A stretch of DNA of 33,508 bases. It comes from Acidobacteria bacterium UBA2999 (lineage in GTDB: Bacteria; Acidobacteriota; Vicinamibacteria; Vicinamibacterales; UBA2999). A program made the position numbers and the translations under genes. Positions within the stretch are counted from its first letter, which is position 1. Each line of letters opens with the position of its first letter. Location: the NCBI GenBank assembly GCA_002346475.1, contig DDZV01000059.1:1-33508 (forward strand), in the 5' to 3' direction. Under the pieces are notes generated by a model that did no database searches, was not told the origin of the DNA, and saw nothing but the letters and a program-made list of their open reading frames with translations. Below, piece by piece: positions 1-8,405 of this stretch.

Positions 1-1305
1 AAACTGATCAGGGTCAGTTAAGGCTTTTTTGAGATCCTGTAGGTGAGCCTCCAAGTTATCACTTGCGAGCACGGGCCCGTCTTCACCAGCAAGATGTTTG
101 AAATGCAGCGTGCCCTCTTGTGAATGCTGAAACTCTGGTGCACGGACTGTACATATGACACGGCCTAGAATCGCAGCCTCAATCTGGGCGCTCGTATTAA
201 TTCCAACAACAACACCTGAGTAGTACAAGGAGTCAAAGAAATCGTTCTTGAACTCGCCGGCAAAGGGATCGGATCCATATTTGGGCCAAAAGTGCACACG
301 TGGGTCATAGGCATAATCCCGCAACCATTGCCTCGTATTATTTGGATGTGGACGAATCAATACGTCTGCGTTCGCCACAACGGGATCAGGAAAAGCACGA
401 AGCGCTAAAAGCCAGCGCTGTGCGAACTCTGCTTCTTTCGGGGCAATAAAAAAGGAAGACCCCAGGTACAAGATAAATGGTTTTTCACTAGACAGACCCA
501 CCCTACGACCAAACGCCTCGCGTGTCTTGCTGGGCTGCCAATTGAACCAGTCGTCGAAGTTCTGTGCTCCCGTCACAATCACTCGATCCTCAGGCACCCC
601 GTGGATCTCAATTGCCTCGATCTTCTGACTGTCGTTCCACAACAACACGCGATCGGGAACGACCTGCATCTCGCCTTTATTAGTCAAGTTGTCCCAGCTA
701 GACACACCGAGCGCCGTTGGAATCTTCGCTGCTGAAGCCTCTCGAATATAATCGACCTGATCAGAACCAATATCGACGAGTGGTGTGATGAGCAGCGCGG
801 ATGGTCGCCGTGATTGTATAAACTGCCGAATCTGCGTTGCCGGTGGGAGTTGCCGTTCGATGCATCGTACTGTGTGTACGAACCCGCTCAGGGCCCACGG
901 ACCAGCAGCAACAACAATACGGGCAAGACCACGTAAGAATGCCGGTACCTGGACTTCGACCCGCAAGCGGAGTTGCGTGGCCAGACGGTAGCGCGGATGC
1001 AAATACCGGAGGTAATCGAGGTACGTTCGTAGTACTTCAGCGGCCACACCCCAGTAATCATTGGTCTCTCGCCGTGGTGCAGCACCATGGGTAAAATTGT
1101 CGTACTCCGCTGCTAACCGCTCAACTTGTACATTCTCACCAAGCTTATTACGATTATGTTCATACGCCACATGGATACGGTGTCCGCGCGAGAGCAAGTT
1201 GCGGAGTACGCCTTCATAGTTGCGCACAAACCCCGCATTGTGCATGACAAAGAGAATATCGAGAGGGCTTGACTGTGACGCCGTAGTTTGTGTGTTATCG
1301 ATCAC
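1..1305 (-). CDS. GT-B-type glycosyltransferase, CDP-glycerol/capsule transferase-like (3' end cut by window edge)
   Basis: The reading frame is open for 435 codons and runs off the left edge without a stop. The GTG start at 1305 overlaps the stop of the preceding gene by four bases (GTGA), which indicates translational coupling. The N-terminal part opens with a beta-strand and loop (LDILFVMHNAGFVRNYEGVL) typical of the first Rossmann-like domain of GT-B enzymes. The second half carries SSWDNLTNKG, then VIVTGAQNFDDW, then LIRPHPNN, then GVVVGINTSAQIEAAILGR. The RPHP and 'NTSAQIEA' pattern is what glycerophosphotransferase-like and capsule polysaccharide transferases show in their nucleotide-binding domain. 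No signal peptide or membrane segment is visible, so it probably works at the cytoplasmic membrane face. Donor and acceptor cannot be read from the sequence. It is the last visible gene of the minus-strand glycan locus. Confidence 0.75.
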   Translation of the reverse strand, partial: MIDNTQTTASQSSPLDILFVMHNAGFVRNYEGVLRNLLSRGHRIHVAYEHNRNKLGENVQVERLAAEYDNFTHGAAPRRETNDYWGVAAEVLRTYLDYLRYLHPRYRLATQLRLRVEVQVPAFLRGLARIVVAAGPWALSGFVHTVRCIERQLPPATQIRQFIQSRRPSALLITPLVDIGSDQVDYIREASAAKIPTALGVSSWDNLTNKGEMQVVPDRVLLWNDSQKIEAIEIHGVPEDRVIVTGAQNFDDWFNWQPSKTREAFGRRVGLSSEKPFILYLGSSFFIAPKEAEFAQRWLLALRAFPDPVVANADVLIRPHPNNTRQWLRDYAYDPRVHFWPKYGSDPFAGEFKNDFFDSLYYSGVVVGINTSAQIEAAILGRVICTVRAPEFQHSQEGTLHFKHLAGEDGPVLASDNLEAHLQDLKKALTDPDQF

Positions 1306-2576
1306 AGGTTTTGTTCTACATAAGAACGTACGATACGACCGTCGCCGAGGAACCCGTCGTCGCTCCCCCACTTTCGTACGTAGTTCAATGAACTACGGAA
1401 CACCGTTCCAGCTTCTGTGGCTAATTCTCGGTAATGTCGCTGACTCTCAGTCTCGTCGGGCAAATGATCGAGGCTTTCAAGCATTTCAACAACCGCTGCA
1501 TAAATCTGTTCGCTGGTGTTGTTCTCATATACGTACCGGTGCAAATTTCTGAGATTGCCAAGATAGTCCCCTGTCAGCAAATCGGCTGGACTCAACCGCT
1601 CGCCAGTCTGACGATTGCGAACGTGCTTCAGCAACAACATCCCATCTGCCCGAATTGGGTACGAGCTAATCGGATCGGTCGCATTCACTGTCAACAATGG
1701 AGTATTTGTCAGATAACTGACCCCGACAGGCCCTGCTTCAGCGGACACAAAAAAGGCGCTGCGCCACATGCAATAGATTTCCAAGGCTTGACTACGGTGA
1801 GGTGACGTCGCGAGATCAATAACTCCGCTTCGTTGTACCGGCTCCATAGACGGATCGCCAATACGTACAACAGTGAAACCACGCGCGGTCAAAAAATCAA
1901 TCGCTTTAAAATAGCTTTCGATCCTGGCATTGCGTGTCGAGTCGTCTCGACTGCCAGGTTTCGCATCTTGCATCTCGTTTCCGAACTTGAAACCCGCCTC
2001 TCGTACATGGAGCGTAATCATCGGTTTCTCAAGATCTAAACCAATACGGCGTGCCGCTGCCTGCACAGTCGGCAGCATTGTCTCGCACATCCGGATGGGT
2101 ACACGTTCACGGAGGAGCCGCCGTTTGTAGTACAGAGGCAACTTCTTCGCTTTCGAACCCTCTGGTACTTTGAAGTAATCTTTCGCCCCCGTAAGTCGAT
2201 ACCGCCGTACCTGCCGAAGTGTTTTGTGCGTCTTTAGGTACGCAGTAATTTCTTTACGAACTTGGTATCGCAGGACGGCACTGGTTCGTATACGCCACGC
2301 CCGCCATCGAGTAACCACGTCAGTGATACTCCAGGACAAACGCATCACCGCGTCAAGTATCGCCGACTTCGGTAACACCTTTACGTCAGCCGATCTGAGA
2401 TTAAATAATGCTTTGGACACAATGGTCGACGGATGCAGAAAATAGACTGCCGTCTGTTCCCGGCGTGCTCGCAGTAGCGACATCGTAATCTCAAGTGCCA
2501 AGTGGCCGTACTGTCGAGGGTTAACCCGTGTCACGAGCAACTTTCGCCAGCCAAGATGGAGAGTCTTCGCTTCCAT
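1302..2576 (-). CDS. Putative glycosyltransferase, TIGR04372-like (copy 4 of 4)
   Basis: This 424-residue protein is one of four tandem relatives. The shared core has a basic strand motif ITLHVREAGF (HVRE at about 190-193), then RNARIESYFKAIDFL, then TVVRIGDPSM (RIGDPSM about 238-244), then GVIDLATSPHRS, then a GP...S.LTNTP loop, and YPIR near 306. An Arg after a His-Val pair followed by a second Arg about 20 residues on resembles the nucleotide-sugar binding loops of fucosyltransferase-type GT-B enzymes. I assign it to the TIGR04372 family of putative surface-polysaccharide glycosyltransferases from memory of these motifs. The N-terminal 180 residues are poorly conserved among the copies and rich in Arg/Lys, as expected for the acceptor domain. 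ATG start; no clear Shine-Dalgarno. It ends inside the start codon of the next gene. Sugar specificity is unknown. Confidence 0.75.
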   Translation of the reverse strand: MEAKTLHLGWRKLLVTRVNPRQYGHLALEITMSLLRARREQTAVYFLHPSTIVSKALFNLRSADVKVLPKSAILDAVMRLSWSITDVVTRWRAWRIRTSAVLRYQVRKEITAYLKTHKTLRQVRRYRLTGAKDYFKVPEGSKAKKLPLYYKRRLLRERVPIRMCETMLPTVQAAARRIGLDLEKPMITLHVREAGFKFGNEMQDAKPGSRDDSTRNARIESYFKAIDFLTARGFTVVRIGDPSMEPVQRSGVIDLATSPHRSQALEIYCMWRSAFFVSAEAGPVGVSYLTNTPLLTVNATDPISSYPIRADGMLLLKHVRNRQTGERLSPADLLTGDYLGNLRNLHRYVYENNTSEQIYAAVVEMLESLDHLPDETESQRHYRELATEAGTVFRSSLNYVRKWGSDDGFLGDGRIVRSYVEQNL

Positions 2577-2628
2577 TAGGTTGCTCTAAAAAACTGTCTC
2601 GCTAGTCGCATCTCTATTGAAGCGTCTT

Positions 2629-3804
2629 TTAACAAAGATCCCCCACCAAGTGTTGCACTGTAAAAGCACGCCCCGGAAAACCATCGCCAAGCAGTTGCGC
2701 AGCGGGTTCTCCCTTGCGCACTCGACGGGCTGCAACATCGGGCGCACTCTGCAGCCCCTCAATTAACGCCCGCAACTCAAGCTGCGACGGCACAGGCTCC
2801 ATCCTTCCTTCGAGGATTTCAAGCATCTCTTGAACCGCCTCAGTAATTTCTTCTGCGGTGTTGTCAATCACCCGATACCGGTCCAGATCCTTCCGTGTCT
2901 CAAAATAATCGTTTGTAAGCATTTCGCGGAGCGTGAGCTGACGGCCACGATTGCCGTCATACACGTGTTTAAGGATGTACCGATCACGTACTCGGATCGG
3001 GTATCCACCTACGATATTAGTGACGTTCACGGCTAGACATGGAGTATTGGTCAGGTAACTCACACAGTAAGGACCTGAATCACACGCAATCTGTAAACTG
3101 GCACGCATCATCAGCCAGAGTTCCAACTCGTCTGATCGCTCAGGTGAAGTTGCAACATCAACTACACCCGGACGCTGCACCGGTGTCATCATCGGATCAC
3201 CTATTCGAGCAACTAGATAACCGCGAGATACCAGAAAATCGATGGCGGGAAAATACGTTTCGATCTGTGCATTGCGTAACGCATCAGCCGGACTTTCTCC
3301 ACCCGCTGCGTTTTTAAACCCGCTTTCGCGAACATGCAATGTCACAATGCGAGCATCTCGTGCAATTCCGAGTGCTTGCGCAGTACGCTCAGCTCGCCTG
3401 TCGACCTGTCGACATAAACGCACGGTTAATTGATGCCGTGCATACCGCTCTCGAAAATCAAGGCCATGAAAATTTGGTGGACCAGGTTTAAACTTGCGTT
3501 TCTCCTTCACCGCAACTGCGCGTGCTGTTGCGAGCTTTGCCTGCGCGTCCGCATCAGCCCGCACACCAAGCCATGTGGCTATCGCTGCCCGCCACCCGCG
3601 AAGTACTAACACCTCATCACACTCAAGCTCAAACAATGCCCGATTGGCCACTATGTCGGGATGGCGAAAACATACAGGTGTACCTAGATGGCGAGCCAGG
3701 TGTAATCCCATTGCTATCTCGACTGCTTGATGTCCCAAAGAGTCGTCACGAGGCTTGATCGCTAGCGCGCGGATCGGTCCGATCCCCACGCGTTGATAAT
3801 TCAT
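2629..3804 (-). CDS. Putative glycosyltransferase, TIGR04372-like (copy 3 of 4)
   Basis: At 391 residues this is the shortest of the four copies and probably near the minimal fold. HVRESGF lies at about 157-163, RNAQIETYFPAIDFL near 177-191, ARIGDPMM near 199-206, followed by GVVDVATSPERS, a GPYCVSYLTNTP loop, and GGYPIR. These line up without gaps to copy 4 over the C-terminal 230 residues. The ATG overlaps the stop of the preceding copy (ATGA at 3801-3804), so copies 2 and 3 are translationally coupled. A 52-base gap separates it from copy 4. No membrane helix or signal is visible. The Asp in DLAT is kept (DVAT here). The family call rests on shared motifs; the sugar donor is unknown. Confidence 0.75.
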   Translation of the reverse strand: MNYQRVGIGPIRALAIKPRDDSLGHQAVEIAMGLHLARHLGTPVCFRHPDIVANRALFELECDEVLVLRGWRAAIATWLGVRADADAQAKLATARAVAVKEKRKFKPGPPNFHGLDFRERYARHQLTVRLCRQVDRRAERTAQALGIARDARIVTLHVRESGFKNAAGGESPADALRNAQIETYFPAIDFLVSRGYLVARIGDPMMTPVQRPGVVDVATSPERSDELELWLMMRASLQIACDSGPYCVSYLTNTPCLAVNVTNIVGGYPIRVRDRYILKHVYDGNRGRQLTLREMLTNDYFETRKDLDRYRVIDNTAEEITEAVQEMLEILEGRMEPVPSQLELRALIEGLQSAPDVAARRVRKGEPAAQLLGDGFPGRAFTVQHLVGDLC

Positions 3805-5411
3805 GCGCTGTCCGTTTCCACTGGGGAAATAAGGTGTTGCTGAGCAAAAGCGTCCACCATCTGACCCGCTCCAAGAAATACTTCTTTCGACGCCGTTTTT
3901 GCGTACGTTTTGTCTCGACTCAGGTCACCGCTGCGGGCCTGCTTAATTAACTGCCTCACTTCGCTCTGTGCAGGAGTCGCTGGCATATCGGGGTTGTCCA
4001 ACAACATAAACATTTCTCGTACTCCAGACAAAATTTCATCAGACGTATTATCTAGATAAGCCAGCGTGTGCTCCTTGTACAGTCGGCGTTTCATTGCATA
4101 GATAAAAGTTTCAGTCAGCATCTCTGATAACGATACCGGCTGGCCGGAAGGACTATCGACAACTCGCTTTACAAGATAGCGATCCGTCCGTCGTAAGGGA
4201 TATACGCCCAGCAAGTTGGTCGTGTTAACACACAGACATGGCACATTAAATAACCAGCTTAAGAGGTACGGCCCCGCGTCAGCTGCAATAAAAAATCGGC
4301 AATTTTTAACCGCCCACAACTGCGCTACAACATCACGTGCTTCCCCAGTTGCTAAATCAATAACACCAGGATGCTTGAGCGACGTCATGCTTGGATCGCC
4401 GATACGTACAACCCGATACCCTCGAGCTATGATTTCGTCGATCGCTGGCAGAAAGGATGCAAGAAGCGCGTTCCGAGACAAATCCTTCGAACGATTACTT
4501 GCTTCTAACGCCGACTGAGAACCTGCGCCACGCACGTGAAGAACGACAAACGGGTCTCCTGGAAAGAGAGTCTTTGTCTTGAGTATCTGACGTGCTGTTC
4601 GTTCATCCTTCTCAGAAAGATGTACTGTAAGTGACGACTGCGTGGATAATTCTCGAATATCGTATCCATGGTGGATAGCCTTTCCTAAAAGGACTCGCTT
4701 CTGCTTTCCCCCCAACCAAACCTCAAAGCGACGCCAGGATGCATGGGCACGATCACGAAAAGTCACGTCCGCTTGCTCTTTACGCATAAGCAGCGCATCT
4801 AAACCATCGAAGCTTTGTTCCCACTGCTTGAACAGCTGAAACCATTGCTTGATACGCGTTTCGCTCGGAACCGTAGAGTTCTCCTTGCGCTTAGCACGGA
4901 CGGCCTTTCTTTTGTAATACTTCACGACCGCTTTGCCGACCGGTTGTATAACCCTTTTGGACCGTCGCTGAACAACACGGATAGTTTTATTCCAGACAGA
5001 GCTGATGTCACGAGGGGTACGGGAAAGCCTGTAGCCCAGATCGAGGAAGAAGCTATATACTCCCAGCCCAGCACGGGACTGCATCAGAAACAGGATGGCC
5101 TTGCTAAGGTGTCTACGCCACTCGCGAATCGCATAGGCAAGACGCCACATCAGCAGCCACACTGTCCAAATACGAGTAACCCACCTAGCCAGCATGGAAT
5201 GTGTCTCAAGTTGCGTAACATCCATACATCGAAGATGCAACAGCGGTGAATCAATCCCCGTTTTCTCTGGTAACAATAGCAACCGTGCACGCGCCTGCTT
5301 CGCAACGTGGAGCGCGATAAGTACGTCTGTCACTAGAATGCCGAACGCGTGATGCTGCGGACGTGCCACGAGTACTCGCCACCGGCCGATTCCAATGAAG
5401 CGTGCTTCCAT
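3801..5411 (-). CDS. Putative glycosyltransferase, TIGR04372-like, with long basic insertion (copy 2 of 4)
   Basis: This is the longest copy at 536 residues. The C-terminal half has the family motifs: LHVRGAGS (HVRG about 292-295, where the other three copies have HVRE), RNALLASFLPAIDEI, VVRIGDPSM near 334-342, GVIDLATGEARD, GPYLLSWLFNVP, and GVYPLR. The N-terminal start MEARFIGIGRWRVLVARPQ aligns with the starts of the other copies. The extra length, about 140 residues, sits between roughly 80 and 245 and is very rich in Lys, Arg, Trp and Tyr; it also contains a hydrophobic stretch around 77-95 that could lie against the membrane. I chose ATG 5411 over the TTG one codon upstream. The stop overlaps the next start by four bases. 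Substrate unknown. Confidence 0.72.
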   Translation of the reverse strand: MEARFIGIGRWRVLVARPQHHAFGILVTDVLIALHVAKQARARLLLLPEKTGIDSPLLHLRCMDVTQLETHSMLARWVTRIWTVWLLMWRLAYAIREWRRHLSKAILFLMQSRAGLGVYSFFLDLGYRLSRTPRDISSVWNKTIRVVQRRSKRVIQPVGKAVVKYYKRKAVRAKRKENSTVPSETRIKQWFQLFKQWEQSFDGLDALLMRKEQADVTFRDRAHASWRRFEVWLGGKQKRVLLGKAIHHGYDIRELSTQSSLTVHLSEKDERTARQILKTKTLFPGDPFVVLHVRGAGSQSALEASNRSKDLSRNALLASFLPAIDEIIARGYRVVRIGDPSMTSLKHPGVIDLATGEARDVVAQLWAVKNCRFFIAADAGPYLLSWLFNVPCLCVNTTNLLGVYPLRRTDRYLVKRVVDSPSGQPVSLSEMLTETFIYAMKRRLYKEHTLAYLDNTSDEILSGVREMFMLLDNPDMPATPAQSEVRQLIKQARSGDLSRDKTYAKTASKEVFLGAGQMVDAFAQQHLISPVETDSA

Positions 5412-5438
5412 CAATACTCTGCCATCATGTCTGACAAC

Positions 5439-6737
5439 TTACGCATGGTGTGTCGGATCGGCAGCGGGGGCGCCGACCGGAGGTTCCTTCCGCATAAGTG
5501 CGGACGCGCATTGCGCAGTCGTGAGACCGAAACCCAAATAGTACGGCTCCGTCGTACCACTCACGGCCAGCTTTAGCTTCCGCTGGCCAAAGTCGCTGGC
5601 TAGAAATGTCTCGATTGCCTCACGCACGGCACCCTGCTCTAACGTAGGCTCAGACGGACACTCAAGTTGGCGGACCATCTCTTGTGTAGCAGCCGTAATC
5701 TCCTCAGGTGTGTTTTCCTGAAATACGACGTGCCCCGGATCAAATCGGTATTTCAAGTGATGTGGCGTCAACATCTCAGCCAACGTCAGTTCATGGCGGT
5801 CAGTAGCGTCATAGGTATGGCGTAAGAGGTACCGATCTTTGGCCCGCACCGGGTACGCCCCCAGAAAATGCGTGATGTTTGTGGCCAGACATGGCACATC
5901 GCACAGCAATGCAAGATTGAAGGGACCCGAATCTGTGGCAAGGAAGAACGCACTTTGCTGCACGCAAAACAAGTCAAGCGCCAGAGAACGTGCTGGGAAC
6001 GTTGCCAGATCCACAACCCCATCTCGACGCAACGGTCGCATCGACGGGTCACCGATTCGCACGACCAAAAACCCACGTGACACGAGCCAGTCAATCGCCG
6101 GGAGATACGAGTCAAGACTCGCGTTGCGTACAACATCTTTAGCGCGATCGGTAATACCTGAGGCAGTTTTGGAACCACCCTCCCGCACATGGATCGTCAC
6201 CATTGGCTGACCGTCGGAGAGTCCTAACGCTTGCACCTGTGGCTGCACCTCGCGCAGGTCCTCCTCGGACAACCTGACGGCAAGTGGCTCTTCAGCCAAT
6301 AAACGTCGCATATTGAGTCCGAATGACGGGTAGTACAGCCACGGGTCGATAGTATTCGGTGGTGGTGCCGTTGGACCTGTTACGTACATGGTTCTGCTGA
6401 GCCGATCTATGGGAAACGGCAACCAAGACAAGCTGGTCAATACGCGCCCCATGTGTTTTGCCCCAGCGGATCCAGCGCGTACCGAATCCACTCCCTGACA
6501 CTCCACACGCCAGAGCGCTGGGTAGTGTGTGGAACTCGTTGGCTCTAAACAAAGTACCGCTCCTGTTGCCCGCGCCATATAAAACGACCATGTGACATTC
6601 AGAATCGCATTCCCAAACGCGTGTGTATCTGGCGAAGTTGCGAGCCATGCGCGTGTACCCATGCGAGCAAATCGATGGCGCATCGGTTGAGGCGGTGCTG
6701 ATAAATCAATGGGTGGAAACAATCGGTACGGAGTCAC
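5439..6737 (-). CDS. Putative glycosyltransferase, TIGR04372-like (copy 1 of 4)
   Basis: First transcribed of the four tandem copies, 432 residues from a GTG at 6737. Motifs in order: TIHVREGGSK (HVRE about 183-186), RNASLDSYLPAIDWL, LVVRIGDPSM (about 224-233), GVVDLATFPARS, DSGPFNLALLCDVP, and GAYPVR. The start is uncertain. The N-termini of the other three copies align with this protein from the internal ATG at 6683 (MRHRFARMGTRAWLATSP), so the first 18 residues may not be translated; neither start has a strong ribosome binding site. The C-terminus carries an extra tail of about 30 residues rich in Pro and Ala. It lies 33 bases after the GT2-like pair. Confidence 0.74.
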   Translation of the reverse strand: MTPYRLFPPIDLSAPPQPMRHRFARMGTRAWLATSPDTHAFGNAILNVTWSFYMARATGAVLCLEPTSSTHYPALWRVECQGVDSVRAGSAGAKHMGRVLTSLSWLPFPIDRLSRTMYVTGPTAPPPNTIDPWLYYPSFGLNMRRLLAEEPLAVRLSEEDLREVQPQVQALGLSDGQPMVTIHVREGGSKTASGITDRAKDVVRNASLDSYLPAIDWLVSRGFLVVRIGDPSMRPLRRDGVVDLATFPARSLALDLFCVQQSAFFLATDSGPFNLALLCDVPCLATNITHFLGAYPVRAKDRYLLRHTYDATDRHELTLAEMLTPHHLKYRFDPGHVVFQENTPEEITAATQEMVRQLECPSEPTLEQGAVREAIETFLASDFGQRKLKLAVSGTTEPYYLGFGLTTAQCASALMRKEPPVGAPAADPTHHA

Positions 6738-6770
6738 AGTCGTCGCCGTGTGAGGCAGTTATGTGATGTG

Positions 6771-8405
6771 TTAAGCAGGATTAACGTACGCACAATTCGA
6801 TCGACTTCTACACCAAGTTAATTCGCAGTTGTCTAAGGTCCGTTCCCGGAGTCGGCGCTGAAAATCGTCAAAGACAAAATCGATCTTGTCAAATTGCAAA
6901 GCGTTCGCTGCTCGGATAATTTCATCCTGATAGATGAATGCCGTTTCTGAAAAATACACATTCAAAAAATGTTCAAGTTGCCATCCGTATTTCTCTTCGA
7001 ACTGCGGATACGTCTGGTGCAGGGTTGTAGTTTTTGCAAGACGGTCTTGATCGATCGCTTGAGTATCGTTGCTCGCAAGGTGGATCAATGGCGGGTTGTT
7101 CCCGAACAGGATCCATTTTCGGTTATCTAAGCAATAGTGCTGTAACTCAAGGTCAAATCCATACGGCATCGATGGATCAAATCCGCCAAGTGCCCGCCAA
7201 CTCTCAACTGGAAACGATGCTCCAACGGAAAACCGGCCGGTCATGAAACGGACATCTGGGGTCCAATCATTCCAGGGGTCGCGAGCTGTGCCAAAAAGTT
7301 GTTCGCCTGAGCGGACTTGAGAATTTTGTACTCGGTCCTTGAGTTGAGACACATCACGCGTCGCGTTCAGTATCCAGCGCAGATGGGCATACTCTCCTCG
7401 TAAGAAAAGTTCATAGAGTGTGGGATCTTGCCGTCGTTTGAACTGCACATATCCTAAATTGAGCAACCCAAGACGCTGCGACGAAAACGCTGCCTGCCAT
7501 GCACGATCGTACCAATCAAACCAACGTTGCGGCCACAGGATATCGTTGTGTGCAAACATAACAATGTCAGTGTGAGATTCAAGATGCGCAATGCCATCAT
7601 TCATGGCAGCAGCCGAACCATGCCATTGGGATTGCTTGAGATACTTAACTTTTAGATGTTCACAGGTTTCCCGACAGACACTGTCTGCTTCGTACCCATC
7701 TTCCACAACAAGGATTTCTCCATCAAAATCACTCTGTGCCAGTGATCGGAGCGAGCTTTTGAATACTTCCGAATCAAACATTGTCAACATGACGATGCCG
7801 TATCTGAGCTTGGATCGATGTCGTACAGTGTTCGTGGATACCTGATTCGTCTGAAGTGATTCTTTAGTATTTGTCAGTAACTTGCTGGCTCGTTTCTCGC
7901 CAGCCTCTATTAGCAAATAGTGCAACCAGAATTGACACTGATGACTTGCAAGTCCACTCCGTATTCGTTTCACAAGGAGATCAAGGGCATCACGACGACG
8001 ATGCATCAATCTCAATAACAGGGCAAGTCTGACAACTTGATCCTCATTGTCACTAGCGGTTACGTAACCAGTCACGTCTTCGAGAGATTTGATTTGACCA
8101 TTAATAGGCAGTGCAATCGAACGTACTTTCTCTCTACGCCACCCACGTTTGCCTTGTGAAATCACTTTGAGTGATTTGATTAATACACTGTTGATTAACG
8201 AATTGATTGCTGAACGTTTGAGAGGAGCGTTACGAACACGCTTCTGTAAAAGAGCCAGCACCTTCCTCGTTTTTTGTTCGCGCTGTGGTTGGCCTACGAA
8301 ACGTACCGGTTTGAGAATCCCAGTCCAGTCTTGTACTTCTCCAGATAATCGAAGGCGTTCAATGGCTTTATCGACTTCTTCTGGAAGTTTAATCGGAATG
8401 GGCAT
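6771..8405 (-). CDS. GT2-like glycosyltransferase (GT-A fold) with N-terminal extension, second of a pair
   Basis: A 544-residue protein with an unrecognised, Lys/Arg-rich N-terminal 200 residues followed by a GT-A domain. That domain opens with RYGIVMLTMFDSEVFKSSLRSL (residues about 201-222), a variant of the GT2 opening 'V.i.TyNR...l..cl.Sl'. ILVVEDG (231-237) stands where GT2 enzymes have VDDGS, and FAHNDIL (284-290) where the metal-binding DxD normally lies. Next come RFMTGRFSVGASFPVESWRALGGFD, a standard GT2 acceptor-side motif, and a conserved tail with two Cys (WCRSRSNCAY). It is a clear paralogue of the preceding gene. ATG 8405 shares one base with the upstream stop (TGATG), which I prefer to the TTG two codons earlier. 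The target sugar is unknown. The HND in place of DxD leaves the metal dependence open. Confidence 0.75.
   Translation of the reverse strand: MPIPIKLPEEVDKAIERLRLSGEVQDWTGILKPVRFVGQPQREQKTRKVLALLQKRVRNAPLKRSAINSLINSVLIKSLKVISQGKRGWRREKVRSIALPINGQIKSLEDVTGYVTASDNEDQVVRLALLLRLMHRRRDALDLLVKRIRSGLASHQCQFWLHYLLIEAGEKRASKLLTNTKESLQTNQVSTNTVRHRSKLRYGIVMLTMFDSEVFKSSLRSLAQSDFDGEILVVEDGYEADSVCRETCEHLKVKYLKQSQWHGSAAAMNDGIAHLESHTDIVMFAHNDILWPQRWFDWYDRAWQAAFSSQRLGLLNLGYVQFKRRQDPTLYELFLRGEYAHLRWILNATRDVSQLKDRVQNSQVRSGEQLFGTARDPWNDWTPDVRFMTGRFSVGASFPVESWRALGGFDPSMPYGFDLELQHYCLDNRKWILFGNNPPLIHLASNDTQAIDQDRLAKTTTLHQTYPQFEEKYGWQLEHFLNVYFSETAFIYQDEIIRAANALQFDKIDFVFDDFQRRLRERTLDNCELTWCRSRSNCAYVNPA

Noticed and set aside
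2577..2628. Rho-independent terminator between array copies
   Set aside because: A T run is present on the minus strand but there is no GC-rich inverted repeat before it.
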